Part shown: piece after piece, positions 7,830-15,562 of the stretch
Position numbering within the stretch: the stretch's first letter is position 1
How the letters are laid out: each line of letters starts with the position of its first letter
Assembly (NCBI RefSeq): GCF_900102965.1
Contig: NZ_FNGM01000001.1
Coordinates: forward strand, 602,053 to 666,052
Reading direction: 5' to 3'
Origin: Paenibacillus jilunlii
Lineage (GTDB): Bacteria; Bacillota; Bacilli; Paenibacillales; Paenibacillaceae
Length of the DNA stretch: 64,000 nucleotides
Notes under the pieces: model-generated
Seen by the model: the letters and a program-made list of their open reading frames with translations, nothing else
What the model was told of the DNA's origin: nothing
Databases searched by the model: none
Made by a program: the position numbers and the translations under genes

Positions 7830-8738
7830 ATGACAAAACGGATGGCATTGATCCAAAATTTATTGGCAATCCCCCAATATCTTCAGCACATTAACGGGAG
7901 ACTGAGGAACGAAGTACAAGAGCTGAGCAGACTGTCGGCGCTGCTGGATATTATGGAACGCGGGCGCCTGGAGACTCTTTTTCAGCCCATTCTGCAGCTG
8001 AGAAGCGGGCGGACGATGGGGCATGAGGTGCTAAACAGGCCTCCCCACTCCGCACAGTTTCCGACCACGGAGCATTTTTATGAGTTTGCCGGACGAACAG
8101 ACCAGATGTTCAGATTCGAACGCTACTGCCGGCGGATTTCGCTCTCGCGGTATATGGAACGCCTGCCGGGTGCTGAATCGGGGACAGACCGGCTTGTATT
8201 TATCAACGTGCACCCGGGAGTGCTGAACGATTCCAGACATAGAAGCGGAGAGACGCTCAGTCTCCTGCAGGAGCTGAAGCTCTCCCCGGAGCGTGTGGTG
8301 TTTGAGCTTACCGAGCGTCAGGCGGTGCAGGATTATGTCAGTTTTGAGAAGGTGCTCTCCCATTACCGCGAGCAGGGTTTCCGTATTGCCGTGGACGATG
8401 CCGGCTCCGGCTATAACAGTCTCAAGACTCTGGTATATTTGAAGCCGGAATTCATCAAGCTGGACAAGTCTCTGATCCGCGGAATTCACAGCAACCGGGA
8501 GCAGCAGGAGCTTTTGGAGCTGATCAGCGAGTATGCCAGCCGTTCTGCGACCCGGGTCATTGCGGAAGGCATCGAAACGGAGGAAGAATTGCTGTATTTG
8601 CAGATGGGCGGTATTGAATTCGGCCAGGGCTATGCGCTCGGAAGGCCCGGATACTTGCCAGTACAGGGAGCTTTTCCATCGGATTCACCACAAGTTTCTT
8701 CCGGAGGAGGCTATAAGCATGTTTCTTCAGATCGGTGA
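7830..8738 (+). CDS. EAL-domain cyclic-di-GMP phosphodiesterase (putative)
   Basis: A 302-residue stand-alone EAL protein; EAL domains hydrolyse c-di-GMP to pGpG with divalent metals. The signature reads EVL (E66), within FQPILQL...GHEVL. Other active-site motifs are present in recognisable form: NVHP near residue 130, ELTER, DDAGSGYNSL, KLDKSLI, EGIET and the late GQGYALG. All catalytic acidic positions I can map are kept, so activity is plausible. There is no membrane segment; residues 1-45 are a helical leader. The ATG at 7830 lies just after AGGTGA. It overlaps the following GGDEF gene by 20 bases, making a phosphodiesterase-cyclase pair. A degenerate non-catalytic EAL sensor is possible but less likely. 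Confidence 0.86.
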   Translation: MTKRMALIQNLLAIPQYLQHINGRLRNEVQELSRLSALLDIMERGRLETLFQPILQLRSGRTMGHEVLNRPPHSAQFPTTEHFYEFAGRTDQMFRFERYCRRISLSRYMERLPGAESGTDRLVFINVHPGVLNDSRHRSGETLSLLQELKLSPERVVFELTERQAVQDYVSFEKVLSHYREQGFRIAVDDAGSGYNSLKTLVYLKPEFIKLDKSLIRGIHSNREQQELLELISEYASRSATRVIAEGIETEEELLYLQMGGIEFGQGYALGRPGYLPVQGAFPSDSPQVSSGGGYKHVSSDR

Positions 8739-9684
8739 AATTGCTGAACAAATTCCCGAGATCTCCATTCATCACAAGTGCGCCTATGTGGACCATATTT
8801 TTAAAAGCAATCCTCAGCTGCAGGGTGTGGCTGTGACTGACAGCGGACAGCCGGTGGCGCTGATTATGAGGATCCGCTTTTATCAGCAGATCGGTACGTT
8901 GTACGGCTTCACGTTGTACATGGGCCGCTCCATCGAACTGATTATGGATGGTTCGCCGCTGGTTGTAGAGTACAAAACGCCGATTACAGAAGTCAGCAAG
9001 CTGGCGATGGACCGAACTGAGGAGCATCTCTATGATTATGTGCTGGTCACCCATGAAGGGGCTATGTTTGGGGCGGTGAGCGTCAGGGACCTGCTGCTTA
9101 ATTTTGCCGAGATTCAAGCGGAGGCCGCAAGCTTTTTGAACCCGCTGACCGGTCTGCCGGGCAATCTGAGCATTAATGAATGGATGGTAAAATCACTGCT
9201 GCAGGAGCAGTTCAGTGTGCTGTACATAGATCTCGATCATTTTAAGGCTTACAACGATACCTACGGTTTTAAGGAAGGCGACCGGATGCTCCAGGCCACG
9301 GCGGAGATTCTGAAGCATTGCACCCTGCGGCTGGAGGGTTTTTTGGGCCATATCGGGGGGGATGACTTCATTATCTTTATCGATGATTATTGTTATGAGG
9401 AATACTGCAGGACCATTATATCTGAGTTTGACAGGATTCTGCAGGCGTTCTATCATCCTGTTCATTTGCTGCAGCAGCATGTGCTGACCGAGAGCCGGTC
9501 TGGTACAGTGGAGGAGATTCCGCTGGTCTCCATCTCGATAGCCGTTGTAACTAACCGCTACCGTCATTTTGATTCCATTGAGGACCTTTCGGGCGAGGCG
9601 GCAAGGCTCAAGAAAAAATCTAAAATGATCAAAGGCAGCAGCTTTGTGGATGACCGGGATCTCTCTGCAAGCAAATCCGGGTGA
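8719..9684 (+). CDS. GGDEF-domain protein with N-terminal CBS-like sensor region
   Basis: A 321-residue protein. The GGDEF domain starts near residue 140 (LTGLPGN), with YIDLDHFKAYND and the active loop as GGDDF, in which Asp replaces Glu; GGDDF is tolerated in some active cyclases. No RxxD inhibitory site is obvious five residues before the loop. Residues 1-135 include a pattern like a CBS pair (VAVTDSGQPVALIMR ... YDYVLVTHEGAMFGAVSVRDLL), so it may sense a nucleotide. A longer frame runs upstream inside the EAL gene, but ATG 8719 has GGAGGAGG 9 bases before it. It overlaps the EAL gene and is probably co-translated, giving opposite c-di-GMP activities from one mRNA. Confidence 0.85.
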   Translation: MFLQIGEIAEQIPEISIHHKCAYVDHIFKSNPQLQGVAVTDSGQPVALIMRIRFYQQIGTLYGFTLYMGRSIELIMDGSPLVVEYKTPITEVSKLAMDRTEEHLYDYVLVTHEGAMFGAVSVRDLLLNFAEIQAEAASFLNPLTGLPGNLSINEWMVKSLLQEQFSVLYIDLDHFKAYNDTYGFKEGDRMLQATAEILKHCTLRLEGFLGHIGGDDFIIFIDDYCYEEYCRTIISEFDRILQAFYHPVHLLQQHVLTESRSGTVEEIPLVSISIAVVTNRYRHFDSIEDLSGEAARLKKKSKMIKGSSFVDDRDLSASKSG

Positions 9685-9783
9685 TTCCGCAAGGGGGGAC
9701 GGGCGTCATGCTTGAACAACAAACGTCAATGCGGTAATATTGACAACAATAAGAGCATGCCAAGACCCTTTCAGTGGAGTGTG

Positions 9784-10227
9784 ATGATAATGCATGGCAA
9801 GGGGATGGAAATGTGGGGGGTGTACGAGCCCTTTCACATCATGCTGAACGAATACAGGGTGGCTGATATTGTCATAACACCGCATGCGAGAAGCCGTTTT
9901 GCCGACCGGATTAATAAGGAAGACGGCAAGGATGCAGATATGGGTGCATGGATATGGCAGTGCGTGAAGCAGAACCGGGTAAGGCCGTACTCGCAAAGTG
10001 AGTTCAATGCTTACCTGATCGATAACGACACCTCTATTGTGGCTGAGTTCAGGGAGCTGGAGGGTGTGACCACACTTTCGGGACATCCGCTGTATGTAAT
10101 GGTGGTGGTTACCTTTCTCGGTAATATTTCCGCCACTCCACAGCTGCGTGATCTGCGGGCCTACTTCTCGTGGCTGCGGCATTCCCGCCGCATGAAGCTG
10201 ATGAAAAAACGCCGCAGACGCAAGTAG
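9784..10227 (+). CDS. Conserved-looking hypothetical protein with basic C-terminus
   Basis: I do not recognise the family. The product is about 147 residues, with no signal peptide. It contains ITPHARSRFADRI, a Trp-rich GAWIWQCVKQN stretch, a beta-like IVAEFRELEGVTTLSGHPLYVMVVVTFLGN segment split by turns, and a very basic end (KKRRRRK) suggesting nucleic-acid or ribosome contact. The HARSRFADRI stretch faintly recalls small phage- or toxin-like proteins, but that is only an impression. The start is uncertain: TTG 9712 gives 171 residues, while ATG 9784 has GGAG about 5 bases upstream and is preferred. It follows the GGDEF gene by 99 bases and ends before a strong terminator, so it may be the third gene of that unit. 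Confidence 0.62.
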   Translation: MIMHGKGMEMWGVYEPFHIMLNEYRVADIVITPHARSRFADRINKEDGKDADMGAWIWQCVKQNRVRPYSQSEFNAYLIDNDTSIVAEFRELEGVTTLSGHPLYVMVVVTFLGNISATPQLRDLRAYFSWLRHSRRMKLMKKRRRRK

Positions 10228-10250
10228 CAAGCACACAGTTGCAGAAAAGG

Positions 10251-10278
10251 CATGCGGCGGAAGGCTGCATGTTTTTTT
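10251..10278 (+). terminator. Intrinsic terminator before LysR gene
   Basis: CATGCGGC pairs with GCTGCATG (one G-U) around GGAAG, followed by seven T. Confidence 0.82.
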
Positions 10279-10303
10279 GAATTTTATGAAGGAGTCTGAG
10301 CGC

Positions 10304-11203
10304 ATGAATTTTCACCAGCTTCATATCTTTTACACGGTTTCCGAGCGCGGGAGTTTCTCGGCCGCAGCACAGACGCTGCATATGACACAGCCGGCGGTGA
10401 CGATGCAGGTCCAGGCGCTGGAGGATTATTTCGGAGCCAAGCTGTTTGACCGTTCCAGCAAAAAAATTATGCTCTCCGAAGCCGGCCGCACCCTGCTGCC
10501 GTTTGCCCTGCGCAGCATCCAGCTGATGAGGGAGACCGATCAGGCGATGGCGGCTTTTACCCATATGCTTGAGGGGCGCCTGCTGCTGGGAGCAAGCCTG
10601 ACGATCGGAGAGTATGTGCTGCCGCGCCTGCTCGGTCCGTTCGGCAAGGCTTATCCGCATATCTCAATCATGATGAAGGTCATGAATACCTCGCAGCTGC
10701 TGGAGGAGATTCACAAGCATCAGCTGAATTTTGGCCTGATCGAGGCACCGGTATCTCATCCGGATATGGTGATTGAACCAGTCATGGGGGATGAGCTGAA
10801 GCTGATTGTGCCAAAAGAGCACCTGCTTGCCGGGAAGGATGAGGTAACCCTTGCGGAAGCGCTGCAGCATCCTTTTGTGCTCCGTGAGCAGGGTTCGGGA
10901 ACCCGCCGGGTCATGGAAGAGCAGCTGCTGGCCAAAGGGCTGGACCCGGGGGCGATGCGTGTGGTGATGGAGCTGGGAAGCACGGGGGCCGTGAAATCTG
11001 CGGTTGAGGCGGGGCTGGGCATAACCATTATCTCTACGTCCTCGGTCAAGCATGAGGTTGCCCTGGGATTGCTGAAGATTGTCAATATTACAGATGCCTC
11101 TTTTAAAAGACAGTTCTATGCGATTCACCTGAAGTCAACGCTGCTGCCGATATCGGCGGTTACATTTTTAACGTTTTTGCGTGACCGTGCAGGTGATCTG
11201 TAG
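10304..11203 (+). CDS. LysR-family transcriptional regulator (CysL-like)
   Basis: A 299-residue LysR regulator. The N-terminal winged helix-turn-helix (about 1-60) reads MNFHQLHIFYTVSERGSFS then AAAQTLHMTQPAVTMQVQAL. The ligand-binding domain spans about 88-290. Among LysR subgroups the N-terminus resembles CysL/selenium-metabolism-type regulators, which sense sulphur-related ligands, but I cannot fix the effector. The frame opens earlier at 10277, yet ATG 10304 has AAGGAG 9 bases upstream and matches family starts. No divergent target gene lies next to it; the acetyltransferase downstream is 145 bases away. That gap contains AAGTTGAAC and GTTCAACTT about 50 bases apart, a possible but unproven operator. 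Confidence 0.9.
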   Translation: MNFHQLHIFYTVSERGSFSAAAQTLHMTQPAVTMQVQALEDYFGAKLFDRSSKKIMLSEAGRTLLPFALRSIQLMRETDQAMAAFTHMLEGRLLLGASLTIGEYVLPRLLGPFGKAYPHISIMMKVMNTSQLLEEIHKHQLNFGLIEAPVSHPDMVIEPVMGDELKLIVPKEHLLAGKDEVTLAEALQHPFVLREQGSGTRRVMEEQLLAKGLDPGAMRVVMELGSTGAVKSAVEAGLGITIISTSSVKHEVALGLLKIVNITDASFKRQFYAIHLKSTLLPISAVTFLTFLRDRAGDL

Positions 11204-11348
11204 GGAAGCTGGCAGTTTTGTGCCCATGGTATTATGGAGAACAGATGGCTGTATAAGTTGAACTTGAGAAATTGATAAAAAGGGCAGAAGTGCGAAGGGG
11301 AAGTTTGGATACAGTTCAACTTTATAGCTTAACGGGCGGGGGGCAAGT

Positions 11349-11915
11349 ATGGCGATTTTGCTTAAAGGTGAGAAGGTAACGCTGAGAGATCTGACGGAAG
11401 AGGACATCCGCACCCTATACTATTATGAGTTTGAAGCCGGGGCTAGGGAGCATCTGCTCTGGAATGGCCCTTACGGCACACGGGAATGGGAAAGCTATGA
11501 AACGTTCGCCCAGAAATTTGCCGAGACGCTGGCGCTGGCTTATACCGGTGAGCCCCGCAGCCGCCTGGTGATTGAGATTGACGGTAAACTCAAAGGAACG
11601 GTAGGCCGATATTGGGTGTCCAAGGTGACGAATTGGTTCGAGATCGGGATTGTGCTGTTTGATTCGCGTGATTGGTCCGGCGGGTATGGTACCGAGGCCT
11701 TCGGGATGTGGATGGGATATTTATTTGATTCGCTGGATACGGTCCGGCTTGGAATTGGCACGTGGTCGGGCAATGTCCGGATGATGAGGCTGGCCGCCAA
11801 ATGCGGCATGATCGAAGAAGCCCGGGTACGCAAGGCGCGGATTGTGCGCGGTGAGTACTACGATGCCATTAAGATGGGAATTCTTCGTGAGGAATGGGAA
11901 GCAGCCCAGAGCTGA
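11349..11915 (+). CDS. GNAT-family N-acetyltransferase (RimJ/RimL type)
   Basis: A 188-residue GNAT protein. The opening LLKGEKVTLRDLTEEDI is typical of the RimJ/RimL-like branch, which acetylates protein N-termini or small amines using acetyl-CoA. The acetyl-CoA-binding region is around residues 105-125 (DWSGGYGTEAFGMWMGYLF), and the C-terminal part has GNVRMMRLAAKCGM, the usual last helix of the fold. The length is normal. The start ATG lies behind GGGGGGC. The substrate cannot be predicted. The PHP gene starts 26 bases after the stop, so they may be one transcript. Confidence 0.85.
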   Translation: MAILLKGEKVTLRDLTEEDIRTLYYYEFEAGAREHLLWNGPYGTREWESYETFAQKFAETLALAYTGEPRSRLVIEIDGKLKGTVGRYWVSKVTNWFEIGIVLFDSRDWSGGYGTEAFGMWMGYLFDSLDTVRLGIGTWSGNVRMMRLAAKCGMIEEARVRKARIVRGEYYDAIKMGILREEWEAAQS

Positions 11916-11940
11916 ATACTTGAAGGGCAGGGTGGAACCA

Positions 11941-12843
11941 ATGGAAACTAAGGGCAAGAATAGCAGTGTAAAAGATCAGGCGGGCGGCGGATTCGCCGGC
12001 AGAGCCGATTTGCATACCCATACACTGGCTTCAGACGGGATGCAGTCTCCGGCGGAAAATGTGCGGCTGGCCTATGAAAAAGGGCTCGCGGCGGTAGCAA
12101 TCACGGATCATGATACAGTAGCCGGAGTGGCTGAAGCGCTTGAAGCGGGGCGGAAATATGGAATCACCGTTGTACCTGGTGTAGAAATCAGCACACGCGC
12201 CGGCGGCAAAGAGATCCATGTGCTGGGGTATTACCTGGATACGCAGCAGGAGCTGTTCTTAACCCGGCTTGCGGAGCAAAGGAATACCCGCGCGCAGCGG
12301 AATGAGGCTATTATTGCCAAGCTGCAGGCACTGGGCATAGATATTACAATGGATCAAGTCACCGCCGGAATTGGCCGTGAGCTGAAGCCTGATGAGAGTG
12401 TGGGCCGTCCGCATATTGCCGATGAACTGGTGCGGCTTGGCGCGGCTGTGGACATGCGCGATGCGTTCGACAAGTATCTGGCTGAAGGCGCAGCGGCTTT
12501 TGTATCGCCGCCGCGCATCACGCCGGAGCTGGCCTGCGGCTGGATTGCCGAGGCCGGCGGGGCGGCAGTTCTGGCCCATCCCGGCATTTACGGGGATGAT
12601 GAACTGGTCCGCAGCATTATTGAACGCAGCGCGCTGCGCGGCATCGAGGCGTACCATTCGGACCACAGCCCGGCTGACGCAGAACGTTACCTCGCGCTCG
12701 CAGAAGAGTTCGGGCTGCTGGTCACGGGCGGCTCCGATTTCCACGGTGCCCGCCAGGGGGTTGTGTTCCACGGCGAGATCGGCAGCGTGTCGGTTCCTGT
12801 TGACGTGCTGGAGCAGCTGCGGGATAAGCCGAAGCAGCACTGA
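11941..12843 (+). CDS. PHP-domain phosphoesterase (RNase AM / nucleoside 3',5'-bisphosphate phosphatase type)
   Basis: A 300-residue PHP-domain metal hydrolase. The metal-binding motifs occur in order: H25-T-H27 in DLHTHT, ITDHDT near residue 58, GVEIS, HVLGYYLD, AHPG near residue 217 and GSDFHG near residue 268. This set and spacing match the YciV/TrpH-like group; E. coli YciV (RNase AM) removes 5' nucleotides from RNA and hydrolyses pAp. A longer frame from 11842 overlaps the acetyltransferase; ATG 11941 follows AGGGTGG and is preferred. The TGA is only 10 bases before the start of the 51-bp tandem array, so the array lies in its 3' untranslated region, upstream of the terminator. Confidence 0.87.
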   Translation: METKGKNSSVKDQAGGGFAGRADLHTHTLASDGMQSPAENVRLAYEKGLAAVAITDHDTVAGVAEALEAGRKYGITVVPGVEISTRAGGKEIHVLGYYLDTQQELFLTRLAEQRNTRAQRNEAIIAKLQALGIDITMDQVTAGIGRELKPDESVGRPHIADELVRLGAAVDMRDAFDKYLAEGAAAFVSPPRITPELACGWIAEAGGAAVLAHPGIYGDDELVRSIIERSALRGIEAYHSDHSPADAERYLALAEEFGLLVTGGSDFHGARQGVVFHGEIGSVSVPVDVLEQLRDKPKQH

Positions 12844-12853
12844 GGTGCGGAAT

Positions 12854-13261
12854 CAAGGGTAGAAATACCCTTGAAAGAGCCGCAACCGGCGCCAGGCCGG
12901 AAACCAAGGGTAGAAATACCCTTGAATGGGCCGCAAGCGGTGCCGAGCCGGAAATCAAGGGTAGAAATACCCTTGAAAGGGCCGAAACCGGCGCCGGGCT
13001 AGGAATCAAGGGTAGAAATACCCTTGAAAGAGCCGCAACCGGCGCCAGGCCGGAAACCAAGGGTAGAAATACCCTTGAATGGGCCGCAAGCGGTGCCGAG
13101 CCGGAAATCAAGGGTAGAAATACCCTTGAAAGGGCCGAAACCGGCGCCGGGCTAGGAATCAAGGGTAGAAATACCCTTGAATGGGCCGGAACTGGCGCGA
13201 GGCCGGGAATTAAGTGTAGAAATACCCTTGAATGGCGCAAGCGGTGCCCGTAGCACCGCAA
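12854..13261 (+). repeat. Tandem array of eight 51-bp hairpin units with 153-bp higher-order period
   Basis: Units begin at 12854, 12905, 12956, 13007, 13058, 13109, 13160 and 13211, exactly 51 bases apart. The first 20 bases of units 1-7 are CAAGGGTAGAAATACCCTTG, a perfect 8-bp inverted repeat closed by GAAA. Unit 8 has two changes (TAAGTG...). Units 1-3 are identical to units 4-6 over their full lengths, so there is a 153-base duplication. The remaining 31 bases of each unit are GC-rich and vary (three types); type 1 can form CCGGC/GCCGG. The array lies between the PHP stop and its terminator. Because 51 is a multiple of three, reading frames stay open across it on both strands. Confidence 0.95.
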
Positions 13262-13268
13262 TATAAAG

Positions 13269-13316
13269 AACCTCCAGCCGGCGGATGCTGTTCCGTCCTA
13301 GGCTGGAGGTTCTTTC
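13269..13316. terminator. Probable bidirectional terminator between PHP gene and rqcH
   Basis: AACCTCCAGCC (13269-13279) pairs perfectly with GGCTGGAGGTT (13301-13311). TTCTTT follows on both strands, so it can serve the PHP transcript and the convergent rqcH transcript. Confidence 0.78.
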
Positions 13317-13318
13317 GT

Positions 13319-13420
13319 TCAAATATACGAATTTGTATGCTTCGCGCTATAAATTATCCTTCTATCTCTAGCTGAAACGGGTACCAGCCTTTTAAGGACG
13401 GCATGCCGTTTCTACTTGAG
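13319..13420 (+). repeat. Dispersed palindromic repeat family A, copy 2 (long form)
   Basis: Long form of about 102 bases. The left part runs TTCAAATATA ... GCTATAAA ... ATCCTTCTAT, then the core GAAACGGGTACC, AAGGACGG, GCCGTTTCTACTTG. It aligns nearly end to end with 44481-44583 and begins directly behind a terminator tail, as the copies at 44152 and 44481 do. Confidence 0.85.
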
Positions 13421-13448
13421 AGTTATTGCTGCATTCCTGCGGATGCCA

Positions 13449-15371
13449 TTAACTCTTCAGGGTATTCGGCAGACTTTTGATCCGCTCTTCGTCGGGAGTG
13501 ACGAATAGGGTCTTTTGATGGTCGTAAATGACGAAGCCGGGCTTCGCCCCGCTGGGCTTGCGGACATGGCGGATAAGCGTGCAGTCCACAGGGACGCTGC
13601 TTGATTGCTTGGCCTGGCTGAAGTAAGCCGCCAGCTGCGCGGCTTCCTCAAGGGTGGCGTCGCCAAAGGACTCGCTGCGGATCACTACATGTGAGCCGGG
13701 AATGTCCTTGGTATGCAGCCAGGTATCATTCGCCGAGGCGAGACGGTTGGTGACATATTCGTTCTGCAGATTGTTTTTGCCGACATAAATGTCTATGCCT
13801 TCTGAAGAAGTGAACACCTGCAGGGTGGGGCGGGCAGCTTTTTTCTTCTTCTTACCTTTCTTGCTGCGGTCACGCAGGTAGCCCTGGCTTACAAGCTCAT
13901 CGCGGATTTCTTCGATATCATTCAGGGAAGCGTGGGCCAACTGCTGAAGCAGTGTTTCCATGTAGGCAATTTCCTCATGGGTTTTGAGCAGCTGTTCGTT
14001 GATTACCAGCAGGCTGTTTTTGTATTTGTTGTATTTTTTGAAATAGCGCTGCGCATTGTCCGAAGGGCTAAGCAGCGGATCAAGCGGAATGGTGATTTCC
14101 GCCTGGTCCTCATCGTAATAGTTGACAAGCTTGGCTTGTTTGTCACCCTTGGATACGGCATGAAGTGAAGCGAACAGCAGCTCGCCCCAGATCCGGAATT
14201 GATCGGCATCCTGGGCTTCGTCCAGATCCTTTTGCAGGTTGGCCAGCTTTTTGACGTTTTTGCTTCGTTCATTGCTGAGGAAGCGGATCAGGTCGCTGAC
14301 CCGCTGCTTCACCGTATCGCGCTCGGCTTTATCCCCGTAATAATCCTCCAGACAGCTGCTGATTGAGCTGTAGTGCTTCACATGGTCATCCGGAAGAGTC
14401 AGGGGAATCGCCGAGAAGACAGGCTTACCTTTGGCGTTTGCTCCGGACATCGGGGAGAATCTGCATTCCCGCACCGGTTCAAGTACCGTATTGAAGGCTT
14501 GCCATAATGACGCTATTTCTTCCGTCCAATGGTCGGTTAATATACCTGAATCGGCTTGCCCATTTCCTGAGAGACCTGCTGATGTAACAGATCCGCCGCC
14601 GCGCTGCCGCACAATCTCCCCGGCGATCAGCGGGCTCATGCCGCTGAAGGCATGGACCATCCAGCCGGCAGGGTCGGCAGAGGGTGCGGGACCGCCGGTG
14701 CCGTCCGCCTTCGGCTCCTCCAGCGATTTCAAGAGGCCGGCCAGCTCGCCTTCGATGATCTCTTCAGGCTCCTGCTCTTCGCCGGAGTCAGCTAACAGCG
14801 CCGCTTCTTCTGCCGCTGCCGCGAGGCTCACAAAGGCCTCTTTCCCGATGTCAAGAGGGTTCAGCTTGTGCTGCCGCGGCGGCTCGATATAAGCGATGCC
14901 AGGCATCACGTTCCGGTAGCTGCTGATCGTCGGAGTGACATGATGGATGCCGTCGATAATGATTCCGGTCGCAAGCTCGGTAAGGATGATGTTGCTGTGC
15001 CGGCCCATCAGCTCAATAATGATTTTTTTGGCGGATACATCTCCCAGCTCATCCCGGGTCCGCACCTGGATATGAATGATGCGCTCCATGCCGACCTGGC
15101 TGATGCTCTCGATGGTTCCGCCTTCGCAGTGTTTGCGCATCAGCATGCAGAACATTGGCGCTTCCGCCGGATTAATGCTGTTTCTGTCAGTCAGATGAAC
15201 CCGCGGATAGGTTGGATTGGCCGACAAGAGCAGCTTGCCGCCGCCGCCGGAGCCGCGCAGGATGAAGATCAGATCGTGTGTGCTGGGTTGATATATTTTG
15301 CCGATGCGTGCACCGATAAAGGGCTGAAGCTCATGCACGATCGCTCTGGTTACAATACCGTCTAATGCCAT
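13449..15371 (-). CDS. rqcH: RqcH, NFACT-family ribosome quality control factor
   Basis: A 640-residue NFACT protein (annotated in older work as a fibronectin-binding protein). RqcH binds obstructed 50S subunits carrying peptidyl-tRNA and recruits tRNA-Ala to add C-terminal alanine tails that mark stalled chains for proteolysis. The NFACT-N domain is at about 1-230 (MALDGIVTRAIVHELQPFIG start), coiled-coil/M region about 300-500 with KNVKKLANLQKDL, and NFACT-R (DUF814) about 515-625 with NDTWLHTKDIPGSHVV. A Lys-rich patch (KKGKKKKKA) precedes NFACT-R. The frame opens further upstream, but the ATG at 15371 has AGGAG 9 bases before it and matches the family. It is divergent from the downstream P-ATPase, as in the yloA-yloB region of B. 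subtilis. Confidence 0.95.
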   Translation of the reverse strand: MALDGIVTRAIVHELQPFIGARIGKIYQPSTHDLIFILRGSGGGGKLLLSANPTYPRVHLTDRNSINPAEAPMFCMLMRKHCEGGTIESISQVGMERIIHIQVRTRDELGDVSAKKIIIELMGRHSNIILTELATGIIIDGIHHVTPTISSYRNVMPGIAYIEPPRQHKLNPLDIGKEAFVSLAAAAEEAALLADSGEEQEPEEIIEGELAGLLKSLEEPKADGTGGPAPSADPAGWMVHAFSGMSPLIAGEIVRQRGGGSVTSAGLSGNGQADSGILTDHWTEEIASLWQAFNTVLEPVRECRFSPMSGANAKGKPVFSAIPLTLPDDHVKHYSSISSCLEDYYGDKAERDTVKQRVSDLIRFLSNERSKNVKKLANLQKDLDEAQDADQFRIWGELLFASLHAVSKGDKQAKLVNYYDEDQAEITIPLDPLLSPSDNAQRYFKKYNKYKNSLLVINEQLLKTHEEIAYMETLLQQLAHASLNDIEEIRDELVSQGYLRDRSKKGKKKKKAARPTLQVFTSSEGIDIYVGKNNLQNEYVTNRLASANDTWLHTKDIPGSHVVIRSESFGDATLEEAAQLAAYFSQAKQSSSVPVDCTLIRHVRKPSGAKPGFVIYDHQKTLFVTPDEERIKSLPNTLKS

Positions 15372-15562
15372 GATCATGTTCTCCTGTCGCCTGATAATAA
15401 TATACTCCTCTCTATGATGCCATACTTTGACACATTTGCGCAAAAGGAGAAGCGGGCGGAAGTGATATTTTGGGACGACCATGAATACACTTGGACATGA
15501 ACAGGTGGAAAAGCTGTGCGCCGCCGGAAGTCAAGAAACGACCGGGAGGGGAAAGAAGAGAT

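Noticed and set aside
7579-7833. 84-codon frame ending in ATGA overlap with the EAL gene
   Set aside because: The frame runs through repeat C and repeat A sequence and the start has no ribosome binding site. The ATGA overlap alone is not enough.
12854-13261. CRISPR array, because of regular 51-base spacing
   Set aside because: The intervening 31-base parts are themselves repeated in three types and two blocks are identical; no cas genes are near. It is a tandem minisatellite-like array.
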